The notes beneath the pieces were generated by a model, which was given only the letters and a program-made list of their open reading frames with translations, was not told where the DNA came from and did no database searches. A DNA stretch of 19,116 nt from JBGTNQ01 sp964646785 (lineage in GTDB: Bacteria > Patescibacteriota > Minisyncoccia > Phycocordibacterales > Zambryskibacteraceae). Position numbers and translations under genes: made by a program. The stretch covers positions 1 to 19,116 of the forward strand of contig CAZYGU010000017.1 in NCBI GenBank assembly GCA_964646785.1, in the 5' to 3' direction. This document shows positions 5,920 to 11,924 of this stretch, piece after piece. Position 1 is the stretch's first letter. Every line of letters begins with the position of its first letter.

Positions 5920-6885
5920 CTATATAAGCTTCAGCATCGCATCAAGATGATCAGTAATCGAAACACCCCGCTCTGAGAAAATTGGTCTTCGACTCAAATC
6001 TTCACACATCACGGTGGCGCACGACAACTTTTCTATCGTATACCAAAGAAATCTGGTTTGACGCAAACAGAACTGTGACCAGTCCCGAGATTTTTCAGCG
6101 GGTATTGTTGCCCATTCCTTTGGGTTCGAATACGGAAGCAAGTACGGTATTCCAGTCTCTGGAATCACAGCCCGTACACCTGAGGTTATTTGCTCTCCAA
6201 GCAACCTACCGCTCAGTGGCACACCAGGGTAAAAATCACGTTCACAAACCTCATCAATGACGTTGTCAAAATGCACAACAGACTCAACAGTAATTGAGGG
6301 GTTCGCTGTCCGACAAGAAGCAAGGATGTGATTTTTACCGTTGTTGATTGAGATGCCTACAACGATTCTATCAACAACAATTCCTTGTTGATTTAGTCTT
6401 TCAACGATGTCGACCATACCTTCACCGCTAAAGATCACATCATCAACAAGCTGGACATGCTTCGCATCTCCCAAGTGAGGTACAAGATTCCGTATCTGTT
6501 CATCAACACCAACCTGAGTTCGTGAACCCAGCCCAAGCTGCTTCAAATCTCGACCAGTAAGTCTTGTGCAGTCAAGATGCAAACCTTGCTTGGTGTACGA
6601 ACGATCAAGAGAAATGACTGGAAGCGGAGAAGAATTTAGTAGTGCATGAAGTGGGTCTACGATTTCACTCGATGACACCATCAACACGCAAGCCTCAGGA
6701 AAAATTGCTTCGAGTTTTTCGCGCATCTGTTGTCGTAAGGCATTAAAAATAATGCCATCAGGCAACGTTAGTCCTTTCTCTTTAGACCATGGTTCCAGAA
6801 GAAGGTCAATATCTTCTGATACAATGTACAGAGGTCGATGGTCACCCTCCGCACGAACAGCTTTCACCGATTTCTGCCCGCTCAT
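5920..6885 (-). CDS. phosphoribosyltransferase-like protein
   Basis: 321 residues, soluble. The one clear signature is VQLVDDVIFSGEG (residues 144-156), the PRPP-binding loop of type I phosphoribosyltransferases (LVDDVxxTG/SG), in an alpha/beta setting (VISLDRSYTKQG at 90-101, DRIVVGISINNG downstream). About 90 residues precede the core, and about 130 follow it that I do not recognise (DFYPGVPLSGR, then YLLPYSNPKEWATI). This is longer than a bare phosphoribosyltransferase of about 180-200 residues, so either extra domains or a PRT-fold regulator is possible. It may salvage a base or act on another PRPP substrate. The start ATG has GAGGAG (6894-6899) eight bases upstream. The gene is GC-richer than the hypothetical genes around it, like hisS. 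No convincing promoter was found in the 75 bases upstream. Confidence 0.7.
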   Translation of the reverse strand: MSGQKSVKAVRAEGDHRPLYIVSEDIDLLLEPWSKEKGLTLPDGIIFNALRQQMREKLEAIFPEACVLMVSSSEIVDPLHALLNSSPLPVISLDRSYTKQGLHLDCTRLTGRDLKQLGLGSRTQVGVDEQIRNLVPHLGDAKHVQLVDDVIFSGEGMVDIVERLNQQGIVVDRIVVGISINNGKNHILASCRTANPSITVESVVHFDNVIDEVCERDFYPGVPLSGRLLGEQITSGVRAVIPETGIPYLLPYSNPKEWATIPAEKSRDWSQFCLRQTRFLWYTIEKLSCATVMCEDLSRRPIFSERGVSITDHLDAMLKLI

Positions 6886-7016
6886 GGGAAGATCTCCTCT
6901 GGTTAGGTATAACTACAGGAAACCACGACGATTACGAGTTGCCAAATAGCTCTTCTAGCTAGTGATATTGTTCCTTATGGTGAAAATTGTCAAGAATATA
7001 AAATGAACTAATATTC

Positions 7017-8513
7017 TTAAAAAATAATTTTATGTATAACTGCAATATCACTTGAAAGAACTCGATCCGCATCAAGAAATGGTACTTTCGAACGAAGCGT
7101 TTTATATGTTGTATAAGTTTTTCTTCCCATTTTTTTTGCTCCACGAAAATCAATAGCCTGACATGCCGTAAGATATTCAATCGCCAAAACATTTTCAACA
7201 TTTTCAATAATTTTTACTGACTTTCTGACAGCAATCGTTCCCATACTGACATGATCTTCCTGGTTTGCTGATGTTGGAATTGAATCAACTGATGCGGGAT
7301 GTGCAAGTACTTTATTCTCTGACACGAGAGCTGCTGCTGCGTACTGTGGAATCATAAGCCCACTATGAAGACCTCCTTTGTCTGCGGAAATTAAATATGC
7401 AGGCAAACCAGCACTTGTTGCGGGGTCAATAAGTTTTGCAGTTCTTCTCTCTGAAATATTTGCTATCTCTGAAAGTGCAATTCCTAAGGTATCAAAACTT
7501 ATCGCAATTGGTTCACCGTGAAAATTTCCACCAGAAATTGCCTTATCTGGATGACTAAATATGATTGGATTATCTGTGACTGAATTTAACTCAATAGTAA
7601 GTGTATTTTCAACATATCGAAGTGCATCTCTTACTGCCCCATGAACTTGTGGTGAACACCTCAACGAGTATGAATCTTGAATACGCTCAGGCATAGAATC
7701 AACAAGTTTTGAACCTTTCGTATATATTCGAATATTCTTTGCAACCTGAGCCTGACCACTATGAGGCCTTAGGGTGTGTATCTTAGGATTAAACGCAGTT
7801 GAAGTTCCACACATTGCCTCGAGCGTTAAGGCACATGCCATATCAGCGACTTCAACAATCTTTTTCGCTCGTACAAAGGCAAGCGCAGCGATACCCGTCA
7901 TAACTGAGGTTCCATTGTTAAATGCGAGACCTTCTTTTGCAGCAAAAGTTATTGGATTCAATTTTGCTTTTTTTAATGCCTCTGCGCCAGACATGCGCTT
8001 ACCATCATAAAATGCTTCCCCTTCCCCCATAAGAACCAATCCTATGTGTGAGAGAGGAGCTAGATCTCCAGAGGATCCTACTGATCCTTGTGATGGAACC
8101 ACTGGTATAACATTTCTATTTATGAGCTCACAAAGAAGTTCGAGAAATTCAACACGTACACCAGAATAACCTTGAGCCAAAGAATTCAAACGAACAAGCA
8201 TCGCTGCTTTAACTTGCTCATGTGTCAATAATTCACCTATACCGGAGGCGTGACTTCGAATGAGATTTCGCTGAAGATTCTCAACTTGATCAGACGAAAT
8301 GAGTTTATCTTTAAAACTCCCAAACCCGGTAGTTACACCGTATACAACTTTCTTATTATTGATCATGCGTTCAATTACGGAACGTGATTCTTTAATTTTT
8401 TTAATAGAAAAATGCGAAAGTGTTACTTTCGCATGTGTATCAGAAGCGACACCGAATACAATCTCTGCTGTTAAATGTTTGTCTGGACCAACCTCTATGT
8501 GGTTTGATTTCAT
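7017..8513 (-). CDS. hutH: histidine ammonia-lyase
   Basis: 498 residues, full length. It eliminates ammonia from L-histidine to give urocanate; cytosolic homotetramer in the family. YGVTTGFGSF (58-67) carries the active-site tyrosine. SHASGIG (87-93) carries the histidine that favours His over Tyr/Phe. The cofactor tripeptide lies in GSVGSSGDLAPLSH (143-156). Downstream come QDSYSLRCSPQVHG, TDNPIIF, GGNFHGEPIA, and ANQEDHVSMG, whose Glu is typical of HAL rather than PAL/TAL. The MIO tripeptide is Ser147-Ser148-Gly149 instead of the usual Ala-Ser-Gly; Ser148 is retained, so autocatalytic cyclisation is plausible. No other hut gene is visible, though the scaffold gap lies just upstream. There is no Shine-Dalgarno; TAGTAT (8520-8525) sits six bases before the ATG, fitting a leaderless message. 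An AU-rich hairpin (6992-6999 with 7011-7018) overlaps the stop codon. Confidence 0.93.
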   Translation of the reverse strand: MKSNHIEVGPDKHLTAEIVFGVASDTHAKVTLSHFSIKKIKESRSVIERMINNKKVVYGVTTGFGSFKDKLISSDQVENLQRNLIRSHASGIGELLTHEQVKAAMLVRLNSLAQGYSGVRVEFLELLCELINRNVIPVVPSQGSVGSSGDLAPLSHIGLVLMGEGEAFYDGKRMSGAEALKKAKLNPITFAAKEGLAFNNGTSVMTGIAALAFVRAKKIVEVADMACALTLEAMCGTSTAFNPKIHTLRPHSGQAQVAKNIRIYTKGSKLVDSMPERIQDSYSLRCSPQVHGAVRDALRYVENTLTIELNSVTDNPIIFSHPDKAISGGNFHGEPIAISFDTLGIALSEIANISERRTAKLIDPATSAGLPAYLISADKGGLHSGLMIPQYAAAALVSENKVLAHPASVDSIPTSANQEDHVSMGTIAVRKSVKIIENVENVLAIEYLTACQAIDFRGAKKMGRKTYTTYKTLRSKVPFLDADRVLSSDIAVIHKIIF

Positions 8514-8519
8514 GCAGAA

Positions 8520-8525
8520 ATACTA
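8520..8525 (-). promoter_or_regulatory. candidate -10 box of hutH
   Basis: Minus-strand TAGTAT ends six bases before the hutH ATG, the same spacing as the other leaderless genes here. The -35 would fall in the run of N, so it cannot be checked. Confidence 0.4.
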
Positions 8526-8534
8526 GTGTTTTTT

Positions 8535-8634
8535 NNNNNNNNNNNNNNNNNNNNNNNNNNNNNNNNNNNNNNNNNNNNNNNNNNNNNNNNNNNNNNNNNN
8601 NNNNNNNNNNNNNNNNNNNNNNNNNNNNNNNNNN
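8535..8634. other. assembly gap, 100 N
   Basis: Exactly 100 undetermined bases, the customary placeholder for a scaffold gap of unknown length. The true distance between hutH and the gene fragment at 8635 is unknown, and whole genes could be missing. Confidence 0.98.
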
Positions 8635-8835
8635 GCAGGGTTTTTCAAAACAGTTGATCCGTCTGAAACTTTGATTTTTTACGTCAAAGATCCGATGAAT
8701 CTTCCGAGACCTGAGTTCACCTCTGTCGACACAGCGGAAGCTGCAAGAGCTGCCGTGGTTTACGGAAAGAAGAAAGGTACTGAGGTTGTCACTTGGCTTC
8801 AACGTGAACTAAACCTGCTAGCAACGAATGATTAA
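8635..8835 (+). CDS. partial gene, C-terminal 66 residues, unknown
   Basis: An open frame runs from the gap edge to TAA at 8833-8835; the 5' part is lost in the gap. The visible protein ends with VDPSETLIFYVKDPMNLP, then AEAARAAVVYGKKKGTEVV, then WLQRELNLL, a balanced composition typical of a real soluble protein with a terminal amphipathic helix. I do not recognise the family. Two hairpin terminators directly follow the stop, which supports a genuine gene end. No start can be assigned. Confidence 0.7.
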   Translation, partial: AGFFKTVDPSETLIFYVKDPMNLPRPEFTSVDTAEAARAAVVYGKKKGTEVVTWLQRELNLLATND

Positions 8836-8850
8836 ACCTTTTCACTTTTT

Positions 8851-8885
8851 AAAATCGACCCCCACCACACGTGAGGGTCGATTTT
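8851..8885 (+). terminator. first terminator after the partial gene
   Basis: An 11-bp stem AAAATCGACCC (8851-8861) with GGGTCGATTTT (8875-8885) and a 13-base loop, then ATAAAC. The U-tract is short, so it may be helped by the second hairpin. Confidence 0.5.
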
Positions 8886-8927
8886 ATAAACAAAAAAAAC
8901 CGCCATAAGCGGTTTTTTTTGTTTATA
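8885..8927. terminator. bidirectional terminator between the partial gene and SWIB gene
   Basis: A 19-bp perfect stem (8885-8903 with 8909-8927) around CATAA. The GC core CCGC/GCGG is flanked by eight A on the left and eight T on the right, so it terminates in both directions between two convergent genes. Confidence 0.82.
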
Positions 8928-8942
8928 GAAACATGCTCAGTA

Positions 8943-9200
8943 TTACTTGATATGTGCTGAAACAAGTTTAGTCATTTCAAACATAGTTACCTCAGATTTA
9001 CCAGCGAAGATAGGCTTTAACTTATCATCCGCAAAAATATTTCTTTTGTTCTTTGGATTCTGAAGGTCATTCTTCTTAATGTACTCCCAAAGCTTCTTAA
9101 CAACCTGTGAACGTGGCATTGGACCTGCGCCGACAACCACCTCAAGCTCAGCTGAGAGATTCATTGGCTTTAGTAATGCTGGATTGGCTTTTCTAACCAT
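8943..9200 (-). CDS. stand-alone SWIB/MDM2-domain protein
   Basis: 85 residues, almost entirely one SWIB/MDM2 domain. The domain starts at ALLKPMNLSAEL (8-19); the core follows: PMPRSQVVKKLWEYIKKNDL (27-46) and QNPKNKRNIFADDKLKPIF (47-65), with the end VTMFEMTKLVSAHIK (71-85). In eukaryotes the domain occurs in SWI/SNF subunits and MDM2; in bacteria it is known in chlamydiae, including fused to topoisomerase I, and as small free proteins. It is often linked to DNA or chromatin compaction, but its bacterial role is not settled. It is basic enough for nucleic-acid contact, which is inference. It has its own extended -10 promoter and a leader of about 33 bases without a clear Shine-Dalgarno. It converges with the gene fragment to its left. 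Confidence 0.9.
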   Translation of the reverse strand: MVRKANPALLKPMNLSAELEVVVGAGPMPRSQVVKKLWEYIKKNDLQNPKNKRNIFADDKLKPIFAGKSEVTMFEMTKLVSAHIK

Positions 9201-9240
9201 AAAATAAGGATTAGCTACGTAATATTAACTCGACTTTTTT

Positions 9241-9269
9241 AGTATACCATAGGCATTTCATTTTGTCCT
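9241..9269 (-). promoter_or_regulatory. promoter of the SWIB gene
   Basis: Minus-strand -35 AGGACA (9264-9269), 17-bp spacer and extended -10 TGG-TATACT (hexamer 9241-9246). Predicted start near 9234. Confidence 0.6.
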
Positions 9270-9353
9270 GCTTCTTATATACAAATTTACAAAATTCTCA
9301 TTTTTTATAGCAAGGCTAGTCATTTGACCATTCCAAAGAAAAGAGAGTAGTAT

Positions 9354-9674
9354 ATGAAAAGGTTGTTCCTTCAATCACCCCACACTAAGAGCGATTTCAT
9401 GAAAAGCCATGCTCAGCCCTCTGACATCCCCAAAAACCATCTGATTGGGGTATGCAGGGAAAGTACTCCATGCCAGAAACTTGATTTTCGACCTGATGAA
9501 GATGGAAATCGGGTCATCACCTGCTCAAAAGGAAAGGAAATCCGCTACCCCTCGCTTTCGGGTTTGAACAAGGGTACACAATTTACCCACTGCTCTGGAG
9601 CACCTGAGTATCAGTACACTCAGATCACTTCCAACAGTGGTAATGAGGTAAGCAGAATCACCATAAAAGTCTAA
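9354..9674 (+). CDS. hypothetical protein with four cysteines, 106 residues
   Basis: Soluble, no signal peptide or membrane segment. Four cysteines (C34, C40, C57, C80) are arranged as VCRESTPC, VITCSKGK and FTHCSG. With H79 they could bind a metal, but the spacing matches no zinc finger I know. The end is a run of alternating polar and hydrophobic residues suggesting beta strands. I do not recognise a family. The start ATG has a weak AGAGAG six bases upstream; a later in-frame ATG at 9399 is an alternative. Base composition is GC-richer than the neighbouring minus-strand gene. No promoter could be assigned with confidence. The gene is isolated, diverging from the SWIB gene and converging with the bPH2-AlbA_2 gene. 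Coding status is likely from length, composition and the hairpin directly after the stop. Confidence 0.65.
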   Translation: MKRLFLQSPHTKSDFMKSHAQPSDIPKNHLIGVCRESTPCQKLDFRPDEDGNRVITCSKGKEIRYPSLSGLNKGTQFTHCSGAPEYQYTQITSNSGNEVSRITIKV

Positions 9675-9708
9675 AGAAAAGCCCCCGTCGCAGTAATTGC
9701 GACGGGGG
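9673..9708 (-). terminator. terminator between 9354-9674 and 9723-10721
   Basis: An 11-bp GC-rich stem CCCCCGTCGCA (9682-9692) with TGCGACGGGGG (9698-9708). The minus-strand side reads into TTTTCTTT, a good U-tract; the plus side (AATCTTC) is poorer. It therefore mainly ends the minus-strand gene, and possibly both. Confidence 0.65.
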
Positions 9709-9722
9709 AATCTTCATATATT

Positions 9723-10721
9723 CTATTTTTTCCAGTGTGACTCGATATAAGAATTAACCTCACTAATTTTTAACTGACTTGTAGTGTTCCCTGTTCGAAT
9801 AAAGAACTCCTCTGATCCATTCGTTTTTAGATACACTGGCTTTGTGCTAGAGCTCACTTCAACAAGACATACATCTTTTTCCTCGATTGTTTCAAATGAT
9901 AAACTTACGTACTGGCGAAACTCCGCTCCCATCATTTGTTTTAAAATAAGATTGAAATGGTTCTCAAATCCATCTCGGTCTTTCCTTACAAGAGTATGAT
10001 AGTCGTCTTCAAGACCATACACCTTCCCATTATCAGTTACCCCAATAATAAGACTTCCCCCTTCAGCATTAAGAAATGCCGCAATTGTTTTCATCACCGC
10101 CTTCTCAAGCACTTTATTTACATCTTTTGTTTTTCCGTCATATCGAAGCGTCTGTTTTAACTCAAGACGTGAATGTTCCCCTTCCAAAATTAGATCAAGA
10201 ATAGAAGTCTTTTTTGCTGATACTTTTTTATTTTCAAGTGCATTATCAATCGCATCCTTAATAATATCTGCATATATTTCTGGAGTTTCTACAGAAAGAA
10301 TTTTCATTCCATCATTTTTTAAACCACTACTATTGTGAAGAATAAGACTTCCATAACCAAACAAAAACTCAAGCATCCCCCGTTTATACTCAACCGATGA
10401 AACATTTTTTAAAAGAATTGATTTTTCTTTTGTAAACAAAAAACCACTTCTATGAATAATCTCTTTTTCTTTAAGACGATATTCTTCGGCGTTCCAATTT
10501 AAAAAAGTAAGAAGAGTAACAAGTAATTGCGAAACTGAAGCTCCAAGTACTAAAAAAATATCGTACCGAAAAAAGCCTCCAAATGCTGAGGATTGATATA
10601 GCTCCTGATAATTTGCGAGATAAGAAATACTAAATAACACAATGCTAATCAACACCTCCACTTGAACAATTCGTGTTATAAGCACAAGAGGACTTTGCTT
10701 AATAATGACTGGAAATTTCAT
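9723..10721 (-). CDS. membrane bPH2-domain / AlbA_2 (Schlafen-type) fusion protein
   Basis: 332 residues from the ATG at 10721; a TTG five codons earlier would overlap ddl by 14 bases and is less likely. Residue numbers here count from that TTG. Two hydrophobic helices (about 24-43 and 58-79) are followed by a bacterial PH-like (bPH2, YdbS-type) domain at about 83-165 (YRLKEKEIIHRSGFLFTKEK, then LLKNVSSVEYKRG, FGYGSLIL). From about 184 to 310 there is an AlbA_2 domain (ESRLELKQTLR type start, actual GEHSRLELKQTLR; then AAFLNAEGGSLIIGVTDNGKVYGLEDD). AlbA_2 is the putative DNA/RNA-binding domain of Schlafen-like proteins and many bacterial regulators. The end (KTNGSEEFFIRTGNTTSQLK) matches the usual AlbA_2 tail. 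The topology implies a membrane-tethered protein with both soluble domains in the cytoplasm. It starts one base after the ddl stop codon, so it is probably co-transcribed with ddl. The role is unknown. Confidence 0.82.
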   Translation of the reverse strand: MKFPVIIKQSPLVLITRIVQVEVLISIVLFSISYLANYQELYQSSAFGGFFRYDIFLVLGASVSQLLVTLLTFLNWNAEEYRLKEKEIIHRSGFLFTKEKSILLKNVSSVEYKRGMLEFLFGYGSLILHNSSGLKNDGMKILSVETPEIYADIIKDAIDNALENKKVSAKKTSILDLILEGEHSRLELKQTLRYDGKTKDVNKVLEKAVMKTIAAFLNAEGGSLIIGVTDNGKVYGLEDDYHTLVRKDRDGFENHFNLILKQMMGAEFRQYVSLSFETIEEKDVCLVEVSSSTKPVYLKTNGSEEFFIRTGNTTSQLKISEVNSYIESHWKK

Positions 10722-10722
10722 A

Positions 10723-11673
10723 TTACTTTTGATCAAGCGCTAGCATGAGCACATGGTCAATAAATTCACCCATAGTAATACCTGCAGCCTTAAGTGATGC
10801 TGGAAGCAATGAATGCTCTGTCGTACCCGGAAGCGTATTCACTTCAAGTAGGTAGATTCCTCTTGTTGGGTGAATAATTGCGTCAATAATTGAATAATGG
10901 CGCAACTTAAAATGCTTATGGACCGCTAAAGCAAGTTGCTGAATCGCTTCTGTATCACCCACAGATAGCGGTGCAGGACAAATCGGAAATGTTGCAAAAC
11001 CTTGTTTTTGCTTTGGCCCAACAGGAAACATTGAATACAATGTGTCACCGTCCGATCCTTCAATAACAGCACAAGAAACCTCCATTCCAGGAATATATTC
11101 TTCAATTAACACAGATCCTCCACGTTTGAATACAGATTCGATTCCTTCACGAAACGTATTGAAATCTCTAGCGATAGTAACAGCGATCGAAGACCCCCCA
11201 GATAAAGGCTTAATAACCGAAGGTTGTGGAAACGTATGAAATAATTCAATAAGTGAAGTAAAAGAATTATGGTGTGGATGAATTACAGTAAACTCTGGAG
11301 TTTTTAGTCCATGATATTGAAACAATGCTTTTGAGACATTTTTATTCATTCCAAGTGCGGATGAGAAAGATCGAGACCCTGTAAACGGGACATTATATGT
11401 TTGAAGAAGTTGTTGAACTTTCCCATCTTCACCATAACTTCCATGCAAAGCGTTCCATACAACATCCACATGAGGAAGAATTTTTTCTGGCGCACGAGAA
11501 AATCCATTTACATGCCAATCACCATCGCGAGAGATAAAAATATCAATAGGTAAATACGACTCAGAGAGATGCTTCAGAACCTCGGCACCACTTTGGAGGG
11601 AAATATCATACTCTGGAGATGGTCCACCACGTAAAACACCAACGCGGATTTTTTCTTTCTCAATTGAAGCCAT
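10723..11673 (-). CDS. ddl: D-alanine--D-alanine ligase
   Basis: 316 residues, the usual length. ATP-grasp enzyme joining two D-Ala for peptidoglycan precursors in the cytosol. VGVLRGGPSPEYDISLQSG (12-30) has the family N-terminal signature. HGSYGEDGKVQQLLQ and PFTGS are followed by the ATP-grasp lysine region KPLSGGSSIAV, EEYIPGMEVSCAVI, and the metal/D-Ala site LLEVNTLPGTTEHSLLPASLKAAG near the end. All blocks are present in order, so it should be active. The promoter at 11680-11707 places the transcript start on the ATG and there is no Shine-Dalgarno. The bPH2-AlbA_2 gene follows after one base. Cell-wall synthesis capacity fits a free or episymbiotic Gram-positive-like CPR cell. Confidence 0.95.
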   Translation of the reverse strand: MASIEKEKIRVGVLRGGPSPEYDISLQSGAEVLKHLSESYLPIDIFISRDGDWHVNGFSRAPEKILPHVDVVWNALHGSYGEDGKVQQLLQTYNVPFTGSRSFSSALGMNKNVSKALFQYHGLKTPEFTVIHPHHNSFTSLIELFHTFPQPSVIKPLSGGSSIAVTIARDFNTFREGIESVFKRGGSVLIEEYIPGMEVSCAVIEGSDGDTLYSMFPVGPKQKQGFATFPICPAPLSVGDTEAIQQLALAVHKHFKLRHYSIIDAIIHPTRGIYLLEVNTLPGTTEHSLLPASLKAAGITMGEFIDHVLMLALDQK

Positions 11674-11679
11674 ATAAGC

Positions 11680-11707
11680 ATTATATAGGGCTATCCTCGA
11701 AGCTCAA
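11680..11707 (-). promoter_or_regulatory. ddl promoter, leaderless
   Basis: Minus-strand -35 TTGAGC (11702-11707), 16-bp spacer and perfect -10 TATAAT (11680-11685). Exactly six bases (GCTTAT) separate it from the ddl ATG. The -35 lies at the end of the U-tract of the upstream terminator. Confidence 0.7.
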
Positions 11708-11745
11708 AATATAATAAAAGAGGCCCGCTGCATTGCAGGGGCCTC
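11706..11745 (-). terminator. terminator of the candidate noncoding RNA
   Basis: Stem GAGGCCC (11720-11726) with GGGCCTC (11739-11745), continued after a one-base bulge by CTGC/GCAG around ATT. On the minus strand it is followed by TTTTATTATATTTT. A strong intrinsic terminator. Confidence 0.82.
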
Positions 11746-11869
11746 ACTGTGGTGGTGGATTCCTCTGAATCCAACCAAGCGTGACGATCCGGGCGCCACT
11801 CAAGGAAGGTTTAATTCAGTGAAAACTGAACCCACCACCAACATGTGACGCACAAACCGACACTCTCAC
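11711..11869 (-). ncRNA. candidate structured noncoding RNA between uvrC and ddl
   Basis: A transcription unit of about 159 bases with a near-consensus promoter (11876-11904) and a strong terminator, and no open frame longer than about 17 codons. By eye it folds as a multi-branched RNA. The closing stem P1 pairs 11832-11840 with 11750-11758 (TGGTGGTGG/CCACCACCA). Inside it lie a 6-bp hairpin at 11815-11830 (TTCAGT/ACTGAA, 4-base loop) and another 6-bp hairpin at 11757-11772 (GGATTC/GAATCC) that abuts P1. Between them is an arm closed by AACC/GGTT (11773-11776 with 11808-11811). A CCUUCCUUG stretch in the middle arm is C/U-rich and could pair with purine-rich ribosome-binding sites (speculation). 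It lacks the SRP-RNA GGAAG/AGCA signature and does not look like tmRNA, RNase P or 6S RNA. It is not a leader of ddl, which has its own promoter past the terminator. Confidence 0.55.
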
Positions 11870-11875
11870 ACGAAC

Positions 11876-11904
11876 ATCATAACCGAATATACATTCTATG
11901 TCAA
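11876..11904 (-). promoter_or_regulatory. promoter of the candidate noncoding RNA
   Basis: Minus-strand consensus -35 TTGACA (11899-11904), 17-bp spacer and -10 TATGAT (11876-11881). The -35 begins only 20 bases past the uvrC stop codon. Predicted start near 11869. Confidence 0.8.
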
Positions 11905-11924
11905 TACTCGTACATACTTAACAT

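Noticed and set aside
6959..7207. 82-codon minus-strand frame overlapping the end of hutH
   Set aside because: An out-of-frame shadow of hutH with AT-driven composition (Phe, Lys, Ile, Leu) and no start signals.
8440..8802. Minus-strand frame spanning the N gap (and the plus-strand one at 8420-8674)
   Set aside because: The frames are open only because the N run carries no stops. The right part is antisense to the well-supported plus-strand gene end at 8635-8835.
11640..11750. Possible plus-strand promoter (TATAAT at 11710-11715) reading into the structured region
   Set aside because: No -35 at a sensible distance and no plus-strand terminator. The minus strand has both a near-consensus promoter and a strong terminator.
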